14,560 nucleotides of DNA, taken from the NCBI GenBank assembly GCA_025937115.1, contig JAICSB010000033.1, positions 1 to 14,560 of the forward strand, given 5' to 3'. Of this stretch, positions 6,490 through 13,393 are shown piece after piece. The stretch is from Pseudonocardiaceae bacterium. Lineage in GTDB: Bacteria > Actinomycetota > Actinomycetes > Mycobacteriales > Pseudonocardiaceae. Below the pieces are notes generated by a model. That model was not told the origin of the DNA. It was given only the letters and a program-made list of their open reading frames with translations, and did not search any database. Every line of letters begins with the position of its first letter. Position 1 is the stretch's first letter. The position numbers and the translations under genes were made by a program.

Positions 6490-7143
6490 ATGTCCTTTCT
6501 GATCCGGGTCCAGCTGCCGGACCGGCCCGGGGCGCTCGGCGCGGTGGCCACCGCGCTGGGCGAGGTCGGCGTTGACATCCTCAGCCTCGACGTCGTCGAG
6601 CGCCGATCCGGTATCGCCATCGATGACCTGGTCGTGGAGCTTCCCTCCGGCCGGTTACCCGACGTGTTGATCACTGCGGCGGAGTCCGTCGAGGGTGTCG
6701 AGGTCGACGCCGTCCGCCCGTGGGCGGGTGTCCTGGACACCCACCGCGAGCTGGAATTGGTGGAGCAGGTCGCCGCCGACCCCGCGCACGGCTTGCAGAT
6801 CTTCACCGATGGAGTGCCTAAGATCGTCCGATCGGGTTGGGCCATGGTGCTCAGCGTCATACACGGACAGTCACACCGGGTGACTGCCTCCTTTGCCGCG
6901 CCGGAGACCGTTGCTGGAGAGCTGCCGTGGTGGCCGTTGCGCCGCGCGACGATCCTGGATCCGGAGGACCCGTGGGTGCCGAGGCCCTGGCGGGAACTGG
7001 GCACCGAGTTGGCAGCGACCCCGCTGGGCAGGGCCGACCAGGCTCTGCTGATCGGTCGTCCGGGTGGACCGATGTTCCGCGCTGCCGAGGTCGCCCGCCT
7101 GGAGCACCTGGCTGGAATCGTCGCAGTGGTACTGCGTAGTTAG
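6490..7143 (+). CDS. ACT-domain protein, Rv3013-like
   Basis: A 217-residue cytoplasmic protein. The N-terminal about 70 residues form an ACT domain: FLIRVQLPDRPGALGAVATALGEVGVDILSLDVVER (ligand-binding loop DRPGALG), then IDDLVVELP. ACT domains bind small molecules, commonly amino acids, and regulate enzymes. The C-terminal two-thirds resembles the rest of Rv3013 (RELELVEQVA, VPKIVRSGWAMVL, PWRELGTELAATPLGRADQALLIGRPGGP, FRAAEVARLEHLAGIVAVVLR) and has a GAF-like look, but I cannot name a fold with confidence. No enzyme domain is attached. The ATG at 6490 is supported by alignment with the start of Rv3013; the frame is open upstream to 6322 but the extension is Arg-rich and unconvincing. Shine-Dalgarno is poor. 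Divergent to gatCAB, as in M. tuberculosis, so a link to amino-acid sensing is plausible but unproven. Confidence 0.82.
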   Translation: MSFLIRVQLPDRPGALGAVATALGEVGVDILSLDVVERRSGIAIDDLVVELPSGRLPDVLITAAESVEGVEVDAVRPWAGVLDTHRELELVEQVAADPAHGLQIFTDGVPKIVRSGWAMVLSVIHGQSHRVTASFAAPETVAGELPWWPLRRATILDPEDPWVPRPWRELGTELAATPLGRADQALLIGRPGGPMFRAAEVARLEHLAGIVAVVLRS

Positions 7144-7148
7144 AACAG

Positions 7149-8918
7149 CTATCGGACAGTCCATTCGTTGGCGTTCCAGGTGACGCCATCGGACGCGTGG
7201 CGGTAGACACTGTCGATGTTGTTGGTGTAGGCCCACATGATGGGAAGCTGGAATAATGGAAGCGACACCAGATCGTCGGCGAGCAGCCGATCGGCTTTCC
7301 CCAAGGCATCCATCTGGGTGGGCTCGGCATATTCTGTCTCCGCTATATCCAGCGCAGCGTCGACCTCAGGGTTGCTGTAGTGCTGGTAGTTCAATGCACC
7401 ATTAGTCGCATAGCGATCGGCCAGCGACCACACTGGGGACGTACGCGAGCTCGTCGTCAGGGCGACATCAAACCGGCCGTGTGCCACAGCGTCTCCCCCG
7501 CCGCCCGGAGCGGCGCCGTCAGCGATCTCCATGCCAGCCTGCCGACATTGCGTCCGAATCAGCTCCACCTCTTGTGAGTGGGCCGGGGAACCGTCGTGAC
7601 TGATGGCGAACGAAAGCCGCTGGCCAGCCTTGGAGTAGACGCCATCGGGACCTAGTATCCAGCCCGCCCGCTCCAGCGTTACCTGCGCTTTCTGAGCGTC
7701 GGCAACCATCTTGTCAGAGTAGAGATCCTCGTATTTCACATCGTCTGGGAGAAACGCGAGGCTCCCTAGTGGCTGGGTTTCCGGGCGTATCCCCCGAGCC
7801 AGTTCGTCGACCAGTTTATTGCGATCGATACACTGCGCGAAAGCGCTGCGGACGACCGGATCCCGAAACAGCGGGCTGAGTAGGTTGAGGTCCAGATGCT
7901 CTATCGTAGGACCGCCGCGCGCCTGGAATATCACACCTTGGCCCGACAGCGCCCGCAGCCGATCAGCCAGCAGCGGGTCGGCCGGTGGTTGTACGACGGT
8001 GAACTGGTGGTTCGCCAGGCCCTGCACCGCAGCGGCGCCGTCCGCGACGGAGCTGAGCACGATCATCGCCGGACCTGCCGGTCGGCCGGCCCAGGCCTGG
8101 TTGCGGACCAGCACGGTCTGCGAACTCGTCGTCGAGCCGTCGAACTGATAAGGACCCGATGCAGGCATCGTCTTGGCGTCGAAACCAGCCCATCTGCTGT
8201 TCCAGAAGTCACCGGCCTTCTTCAAGACGGCTGGTGACGACGTGGAGTTCAGTGCGGTGATATCGGCTATCCCGGTCTCCCGCTCAAGGATGTGGGCCGG
8301 GAGGATGGCGTGGTGAAGGTAGTTCCGACGCCAGTCGGCGTACGGTGATCGGTAGGTCTCGACGAACGTGTTGTTGTCCCGGCACTCCGCGTTGACACGG
8401 TCCAATCCACGCGTGGACGCCGGCGCGAAGTAAGGTGTTGTGCCGCTGCCTGCCAGCCAAGCCAGATAAAAATCTCGACAGTCCCACGGCTGGCCATCGG
8501 ACCATCTGATATTCGGTTTGATCTTGTATGTGACGACCTGAGGATCCTTCGCCGTCAGCTCGGCTGACACCAGCACATCGGAGTTGACCAGGAATCTACC
8601 GCGTCCGTCGATGATGAACGGGTCTACCAGGACCTGGCTGAGTACGACGTCATTGTCCGGGTTGTTGTCCGACTTCACCGTCGTGTTGTTATACGCAGAA
8701 AACGGCGCTCCGTGCGCGACGAATACCGCCGGCCCTGGCGGTACCTTCGGCGCACGATAAGATCCATCCCCGTTGTCCCCCCGCGCCCGGGCGTTGGCCA
8801 GCCCACTGACGCCGTCGGGACGGTCGGTTCCGCTGGCCGCCACGCAACCGGTGACCGCGAGCACAAGGCAGGCGATCCCCGCTGGCAGGCTGATCAGCAG
8901 TCGCGACTTTCCGGTCAC
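7149..8918 (-). CDS. LpqW-like lipoprotein, SBP_bac_5 solute-binding protein family (second copy)
   Basis: Extracytoplasmic lipoprotein of 589 residues from the GTG at 8918. The signal peptide TGKSRLLISLPAGIACLVLAVTG ends at Cys25. The body has the family-5 peptide/oligosaccharide-binding pattern: TYKIKPNIRWSDGQPWDCRDFYLAW, SPYADWRRNYLHHAILPAHIL, DAKTMPASGPYQFD, a central RDPVVRSAFAQCIDRNKLVDELA, and a C-terminal VSLPLFQLPIMWAYTNNI. It is related to the upstream LpqW but keeps more of the OppA-like features. An ideal AGGAGG (8925-8930) lies 6 nt before the GTG and 16 nt separate the two genes, so they are co-transcribed. A start at 8966 would bury the signal peptide and overlap the upstream gene. 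Base composition is lower than neighbours (30 G+C of 60 in each of 7201-7260 and 8641-8700). No permease or ATPase genes are adjacent, so a transport role is uncertain. Confidence 0.85.
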   Translation of the reverse strand: MTGKSRLLISLPAGIACLVLAVTGCVAASGTDRPDGVSGLANARARGDNGDGSYRAPKVPPGPAVFVAHGAPFSAYNNTTVKSDNNPDNDVVLSQVLVDPFIIDGRGRFLVNSDVLVSAELTAKDPQVVTYKIKPNIRWSDGQPWDCRDFYLAWLAGSGTTPYFAPASTRGLDRVNAECRDNNTFVETYRSPYADWRRNYLHHAILPAHILERETGIADITALNSTSSPAVLKKAGDFWNSRWAGFDAKTMPASGPYQFDGSTTSSQTVLVRNQAWAGRPAGPAMIVLSSVADGAAAVQGLANHQFTVVQPPADPLLADRLRALSGQGVIFQARGGPTIEHLDLNLLSPLFRDPVVRSAFAQCIDRNKLVDELARGIRPETQPLGSLAFLPDDVKYEDLYSDKMVADAQKAQVTLERAGWILGPDGVYSKAGQRLSFAISHDGSPAHSQEVELIRTQCRQAGMEIADGAAPGGGGDAVAHGRFDVALTTSSRTSPVWSLADRYATNGALNYQHYSNPEVDAALDIAETEYAEPTQMDALGKADRLLADDLVSLPLFQLPIMWAYTNNIDSVYRHASDGVTWNANEWTVR

Positions 8919-8924
8919 TGGAGA

Positions 8925-8930
8925 CCTCCT
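8925..8930 (-). promoter_or_regulatory. Strong Shine-Dalgarno deciding the start of the second lpqW-like gene
   Basis: AGGAGG on the minus strand, 6 nt from the GTG at 8918 and just downstream of the upstream stop codon (8935-8937). It is the best ribosome-binding site in the window and rules out the longer frame beginning at 8966. Confidence 0.85.
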
Positions 8931-8934
8931 GGTG

Positions 8935-10719
8935 TCACCGGCGGAGCTCCCAGCGGGCAGCGCCATTGAGCGGGCCTTCCCGCGGCGTGCCCGGGGCGAC
9001 GTTGAGCAGCTGACTGCTGGTGATGAGCAGCGAGGCCGGTTGGTAGAGCGGGATCGTCACGACCAGATCCCACAGCGCTGCCTCGACGGTAGCGGGCACC
9101 GGACCCGCCGGGTCGTCTTGGGTCAGCGCCCGCTCGATCACCGGCTGCAGGGTCAGGTCGCACAGGTTCGCCGGGTTAGGTGGCGCCGGCGCCAGCTTCG
9201 CTGGTACCACCAGCGGGCATCCGTACCAGGACGCCAGTTCGGTGGCGGGGTGGCCGGCTGCGGGCTGGGGTGCCACCACGATGTCCACGCCCGGAATGAT
9301 CTCGTTGGTAGCAGCCGCCGGATTGGACCTCGCTGAGCCGGCGCCCGCCGGAGCGGTCACCTCAGCAGCACCGCCACGAGCAGGACTCACGCTCGGGCCG
9401 AGCAAGGTAGTGAACAGCTCGTCAGCGTCGACCTCACGCAGCTCCGCGTCGATCCCGGCGGTCTGAAGCTGATCGACCACCCGGGCGGCGATCGTCCCGT
9501 ACGGCTCCCGGTTCGCCGGCGCCGAAACAACCAGCCGCAGGGGCTGCCCGGCGCGTTCCCACACCGTCTGACCGCGGGTATACCCGGCGTCGGTGAGCAA
9601 CCGGCGCGTGGTGGCCGGATCCGGCCGCATCGGGACGCCGGTGGCCGGTGCGGTCGCGTGGTACGCGGGCATAGACGGGGCAAGTACCTCGGAATCGGCT
9701 CGCAGCGCCGCTGACGGACCGCTGGCAACTCCCGTAGCGATCAGTGCGGGACGGTCCAGCGCCGCGGCCACCGCGGTGCGCACCCGCTGGTCGCTCAACA
9801 CCGGACTGGCCGGTCGTAGCAGCACCGACACCAGCGTGGGCTGCGGTACGACAACCGCGGTCAACCCCAAGCCGGCGGTGCGCAGCAACGCCTCGGTGAT
9901 CGCATCGGGACGGCTGAACAACGCAGCCTGCGCACCACCGGTGTGGAGCGCGTCCACCAGTGCCGCTTGACTGCCCTGGCGAAACCGGATCCGGTCGACC
10001 TGAGCCGGGGTAGCCCAGTACCGGTCGTTGCGCTCCAGCACCATCTCGCCACGAGACCGGTCCACTGAGGACATCGCGAACGGACCGCCCGACACTGGCA
10101 CCCCGGCGTCGAGCGCCTTGCTCCAACCGCCGGGCGCATCCTTGAGCAGATGCGCTGGTAGCAGGTTCTGGAACAGGGTGCGCCAGCCGGCGTAGGGCCG
10201 GCTGAAGACCACCTCGACGGTCTCGCCGCCGTCCCGCGATACCACCTGATCGATCAGCTGGTAGCCGGCCGAGTCGACCACGCCGGGTTGGCTGCGCATC
10301 TGCTCAGCGAGGTAGCTGAAGTCTTCGGCGGCGATGGGGGTGATGTCAGACCATTGCGCATTGCGCCGGATCCGGTAGGTGACGGTGAACGGTTCGGTGC
10401 GGGTGACTTCAGCGGAGTCGAGCAGCGTGTGGTCGAGCACCCATTGTCCGGCCGGCGTTTGGTGAAACGCCGACGGCAGCAGCAGGCCGGCGACCGCCTC
10501 GGAGATCGGCGTCAGATCAGCCAGCGTGTGCGGATTAAAGCCGCCGATCAGCCGGTCAATCCCGAATACCACCTCACGCCCGGCAGGCGACGCCGCTGAC
10601 GAGGTCGTGGCCGGCCGGCGGGGGGTGACCAGGTCGGCTGAACGCGGGGTACACCCAACGAGGGCAGCTGCGGCCATGAGTGCCGTCACCACCCTGCGTG
10701 CACCGCCGGACGTACCCAC
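8935..10719 (-). CDS. lpqW: LpqW lipoprotein, family-5 solute-binding fold
   Basis: Lipoprotein of 594 residues. In mycobacteria LpqW is tied to lipoarabinomannan/PIM synthesis in the cell envelope and has the oligopeptide-binding protein fold without a dedicated ABC transporter. Signal peptide: GTSGGARR, hydrophobic VVTALMAAAALVG, Cys23 (lipobox LVGC), then a Thr/Ser/Ala-rich linker. LpqW-like segments are FGIDRLIGGFNPHTLADLTPI, LLLPSAFHQTPAGQWVLD, FTVTYRIRRNAQWSD, PIAAEDFSYLAEQM, SQPGVVDSAGYQLI, FSRPYAGWRTLFQNLLPAHLLKDAPGG and ASWYGCPL. The GTG at 10719 is chosen because the resulting N terminus parallels mycobacterial LpqW (short Gly/Ser stretch, RR, then hydrophobic core). A TTG at 10797, only 15 nt after the typA stop, would add 26 residues and put the lipobox Cys at 49. 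It follows typA directly, as in M. tuberculosis (Rv1165-Rv1166). Confidence 0.88.
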   Translation of the reverse strand: MGTSGGARRVVTALMAAAALVGCTPRSADLVTPRRPATTSSAASPAGREVVFGIDRLIGGFNPHTLADLTPISEAVAGLLLPSAFHQTPAGQWVLDHTLLDSAEVTRTEPFTVTYRIRRNAQWSDITPIAAEDFSYLAEQMRSQPGVVDSAGYQLIDQVVSRDGGETVEVVFSRPYAGWRTLFQNLLPAHLLKDAPGGWSKALDAGVPVSGGPFAMSSVDRSRGEMVLERNDRYWATPAQVDRIRFRQGSQAALVDALHTGGAQAALFSRPDAITEALLRTAGLGLTAVVVPQPTLVSVLLRPASPVLSDQRVRTAVAAALDRPALIATGVASGPSAALRADSEVLAPSMPAYHATAPATGVPMRPDPATTRRLLTDAGYTRGQTVWERAGQPLRLVVSAPANREPYGTIAARVVDQLQTAGIDAELREVDADELFTTLLGPSVSPARGGAAEVTAPAGAGSARSNPAAATNEIIPGVDIVVAPQPAAGHPATELASWYGCPLVVPAKLAPAPPNPANLCDLTLQPVIERALTQDDPAGPVPATVEAALWDLVVTIPLYQPASLLITSSQLLNVAPGTPREGPLNGAARWELRR

Positions 10720-10812
10720 GAGGCGACATGCTGCCGCAAAGCGATCTCCCCCGGTGTCTCCGGGGTCTTTGTTGCCAGACCGCCTCGGCAGGCGCAATGC
10801 CCGAGTCTGATC

Positions 10813-12738
10813 TTATTGGACCGACATCGAAGAACCCCGCCCCACCCGATCCCGGGCCCGCTGCCGGCCCCGCTGGGTAGCGTCCAATATCACCTTGCGC
10901 ACCCGCACCACATCCGGAGCTACCTCGACGCACTCGTCGGAGGCGCAGAACTCCAGCGCCTCCTCCAACCCGAGCGTCCGCGGTCGAGCCAGCCGCTCGA
11001 GTTCCTCCCCGCTGGAGGAACGCACGTTGGTGAGCTTGCGCTCCCGGCAAATGTTGAGATCCAGGTCCTCGGCGCGGGGGTTCTCGCCGACCACCATGCC
11101 GGCGTAGACCGCGGCACCGGGCTCCACGAAGAAGGCGCCCCGGTCACCCAGCTGCGTCAACGCATACCCGGTGACCGCGCCGGAGCGGTCGGCGACCAGC
11201 GACCCGGAGCGACGGGTACGCAGCTCCCCCACCCACGGCCGGTAGCCGTCGAAGACGTGGTGGACCACACCGGTACCCCGGGTGATGGTGAGGAATTCGG
11301 TGCGAAAACCGATCAGTCCACGGGACGGCACCGTGAACTCCAGCCGCACCCAGCCGTCGCCGGAGGTGGCACCCAGTTGTTCGGTCCGGCCCTTGCGACC
11401 GGCCAGCAGCTGCGTTACGGCACCGACGTACTCCTCGGGCACGTCGACGGTGAGGTGTTCGAACGGTTCGTGCAGGGTGCCGTCCACGATGCGGGTGACC
11501 ACCTGCGGCTTGCCGACGGTGAGCTCGAACCCCTCCCGTCGCATGGTTTCCACCAGGATAGCCAGCGCGAGCTCACCGCGACCCTGCACTTCCCAGGTGT
11601 CCGGTGATTCGGTGGGCGAGACGCGGATGCTCACGTTGCCGACCAGCTCGGCGTCCAGCCGGTTGCGGACCAGGCGAGCGGTGAGCTTGCGACCCCCGCC
11701 GCGGCCGGCCAGCGGGCTGGTGTTGATCCCGATCGTCATCGCGATCACCGGCTCGTCCACGGTGATCCGGGGTAGCGGACGCGGATCGTCGATGTCGGCG
11801 AGGGTGTCGCCGATGGTGATCTCCGCGATTCCCGCGATGGCGATCAGGTCACCGGCCTTCGCGCTGGTCGCCGGGACCCGTTCGAGGCCTACCGTGCGCA
11901 ACAGTTCAGTGATCTTGACTGACCGGATCGTTCCGTCTTCCCGGCACCACGCCACGGTCTGGCCCTTGTGCAGCCGGCCGGCCCGGACCCGGCACAGCGC
12001 GATCCGGCCCAGGAACGTCGACGCGTCGAGGTTGGTGACGTGCGCCTGCAACGGCGCCTCTACGTCTCCGGCGGGCGGTGGCACGTGGGTGAGGATGACG
12101 TCGAACAGCGGCGTGAGGTCTTCGGCGTCGGGCAGCTCGCCGTCGCGTGGGCGGGTCAAACTGGCGCGGCCGGCCCGCGCGCTGGCGTAGATCACCGGCA
12201 AGTCCAGCACCGCTGCAGCAGTATCGGCTTCGAGGCCTTCTAAGTCCGAGGCGAGATCCAGCAGCAGGTCGTGGGTCTCCTCGACCACCGTCACGATCCG
12301 GGCATCCGGGCGGTCCACCTTGTTCACCACGAGCACTACCGGCAAATGCGCGGCCAGCGCCTTGCGCAGCACGAAGCGGGTCTGCGGTAACGGGCCCTCG
12401 CTGGCGTCGACGAGCAGCAGCACGCCGTCGACCATGGACAGCCCGCGCTCCACCTCGCCGCCGAAATCAGCGTGCCCGGGAGTGTCGACCACGTTGATGG
12501 TGACCGGACCATCGGGTGTGGACCGGGTGACCGCGGTGTTCTTGGCCAGGATCGTGATGCCCTTCTCCCGCTCCAGATCACCGGAGTCCAGCACGCGGTC
12601 CACCTCGGTGCGCCCGGTGACGGCGCCGGACTGGCGCAGCATGGCGTCGACGAGCGTCGTCTTGCCATGATCGACGTGCGCCACGATGGCGACATTGCGC
12701 AGGTCGGTGCGCAGGCGGGCGGGGGCGACTGTGGGCAC
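10813..12738 (-). CDS. typA: Ribosome-associated GTPase TypA/BipA
   Basis: Translational GTPase related to EF-G and LepA that binds the ribosome and helps assembly or stress translation. The 641 residues cover the whole family length. G-domain motifs: G1 AHVDHGKTT (20-28), G2 region REKGITI (57-63), G3 DTPGHADF (85-92), G4 NKVDR (139-143) and G5-like YASARAGRA. Then follow domain II, EF-G-like domains ([19 protein letters not shown]), the TypA-specific [17 protein letters not shown], and the C-terminal [10 protein letters not shown] and [22 protein letters not shown]. The GTG at 12738 has AGGAG (12746-12750) 7 nt upstream; the longer frame to 12819 would overlap the Nudix gene and lacks family similarity. 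It ends in a short basic tail. Probable operon: mutT2, typA, lpqW, second lpqW-like gene. Confidence 0.97.
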   Translation of the reverse strand: MPTVAPARLRTDLRNVAIVAHVDHGKTTLVDAMLRQSGAVTGRTEVDRVLDSGDLEREKGITILAKNTAVTRSTPDGPVTINVVDTPGHADFGGEVERGLSMVDGVLLLVDASEGPLPQTRFVLRKALAAHLPVVLVVNKVDRPDARIVTVVEETHDLLLDLASDLEGLEADTAAAVLDLPVIYASARAGRASLTRPRDGELPDAEDLTPLFDVILTHVPPPAGDVEAPLQAHVTNLDASTFLGRIALCRVRAGRLHKGQTVAWCREDGTIRSVKITELLRTVGLERVPATSAKAGDLIAIAGIAEITIGDTLADIDDPRPLPRITVDEPVIAMTIGINTSPLAGRGGGRKLTARLVRNRLDAELVGNVSIRVSPTESPDTWEVQGRGELALAILVETMRREGFELTVGKPQVVTRIVDGTLHEPFEHLTVDVPEEYVGAVTQLLAGRKGRTEQLGATSGDGWVRLEFTVPSRGLIGFRTEFLTITRGTGVVHHVFDGYRPWVGELRTRRSGSLVADRSGAVTGYALTQLGDRGAFFVEPGAAVYAGMVVGENPRAEDLDLNICRERKLTNVRSSSGEELERLARPRTLGLEEALEFCASDECVEVAPDVVRVRKVILDATQRGRQRARDRVGRGSSMSVQ

Positions 12739-12745
12739 GCAGGAA

Positions 12746-12750
12746 CTCCT
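12746..12750 (-). promoter_or_regulatory. Shine-Dalgarno of typA (decides GTG start)
   Basis: AGGAG on the minus strand, 7 nt before the GTG at 12738. It lies in the 37-nt gap after the Nudix gene and rules out the longer frame to 12819. Confidence 0.8.
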
Positions 12751-12775
12751 CGATTGGATGCCGGGAAGTTCAATG

Positions 12776-13225
12776 TTACTCGGAGGGTTTCTTGGGGGCA
12801 CCCGCGCCGCCCGCCGCACCAGTTCTATCGGCCCTTAACAGCACTTCGAGATCGGGCAGAATGGCGCGATCGGCGTCCAACCAATCAAGCGTCGCGAGCT
12901 CGCTGACTTCCACCCACCGCAGTGCCTCATGCTCGACCGGGACTGGCGTTGCCATCGGCTGAGCCAACCGCGCAACGTGCACCCGCAGGACGTATCCCCC
13001 GGGTAGGGGCACGTCCGGACCGAGCTGTTCGCCCGGCACGACCTCGACGGCGAGCTCCTCGCGACACTCCCGGATCAGCGCATCTCGGGGGCTCTCGTCC
13101 GGCTCAACCCGGCCACCCGGCAGCTCCCAGCGACCCGCAAGTTGCGGTGGGTAGGCCCGCTGCTGCGCGAGCACCCGACCCGCGCGCACCAGGGCGGCCG
13201 CGACCACCACCACCGCTGGGCTCAC
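12776..13225 (-). CDS. mutT2: Nudix hydrolase, MutT2-like (8-oxo-dGTP diphosphatase family)
   Basis: Nucleotide-pool sanitising enzyme of the MutT/Nudix family, 149 residues from the GTG at 13225. The body matches M. tuberculosis MutT2 in VVVVAAALVRAGRVLAQQR, PPQLAGRWELPGGRVEPDE, LRWVEVSELATLDWLDADRAILPDL. The Nudix box runs Gly38-x5-Glu44-x7-Arg52-Glu53-x2-Glu56-Glu57 with all metal-binding glutamates present; the usual late Gly is Ala59. The C-terminal tail is Ala/Gly/Pro-rich and basic. In-frame GTG at 13273 would add a 16-residue non-conserved extension; neither start has a good Shine-Dalgarno and I prefer 13225 from the start position of MutT2. It ends 37 nt before typA on the same strand. 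Exact substrate (8-oxo-dGTP, dCTP or other) cannot be told from sequence. Confidence 0.88.
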   Translation of the reverse strand: MSPAVVVVAAALVRAGRVLAQQRAYPPQLAGRWELPGGRVEPDESPRDALIRECREELAVEVVPGEQLGPDVPLPGGYVLRVHVARLAQPMATPVPVEHEALRWVEVSELATLDWLDADRAILPDLEVLLRADRTGAAGGAGAPKKPSE

Positions 13226-13333
13226 TTCCGGTGACTCGGCGCGGGCCGGGAACTGCTCGGTATGGCGGCGCACGCGGACGATGGTGACGGTGCTCGGCGT
13301 CGCCGGGAAGGGCGTGCCCTGACCACTCCTCAG

Positions 13334-13387
13334 AGCGCGCCAACGACCAGCGCGCCTTTACCTGCCGTTGCGCCGGGCGACTAGCCT
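13334..13387 (+). promoter_or_regulatory. Candidate leaderless promoter and direct repeat upstream of the SEC-C gene
   Basis: TAGCCT (13382-13387) lies 6 nt before ATG 13394, a typical spacing for a leaderless actinobacterial transcript. A TTTACC (13357-13362) with a 19-nt spacer is a weak -35. AGCGCGCC is repeated at 13334-13341 and 13349-13356, 15 bp apart. No clear promoter was found for the divergent Nudix gene in the same gap. Confidence 0.4.
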
Positions 13388-13393
13388 GCACAG

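Noticed and set aside
10810..10815. TAAGAT as a promoter for lpqW
   Set aside because: It overlaps the typA stop codon and has no -35; the gene order and tight spacing fit co-transcription with typA.
13104..13391. 95-codon minus-strand frame across the Nudix upstream gap
   Set aside because: Arg/Pro-rich, out of frame with the Nudix protein and overlapping its conserved box; a shadow frame.
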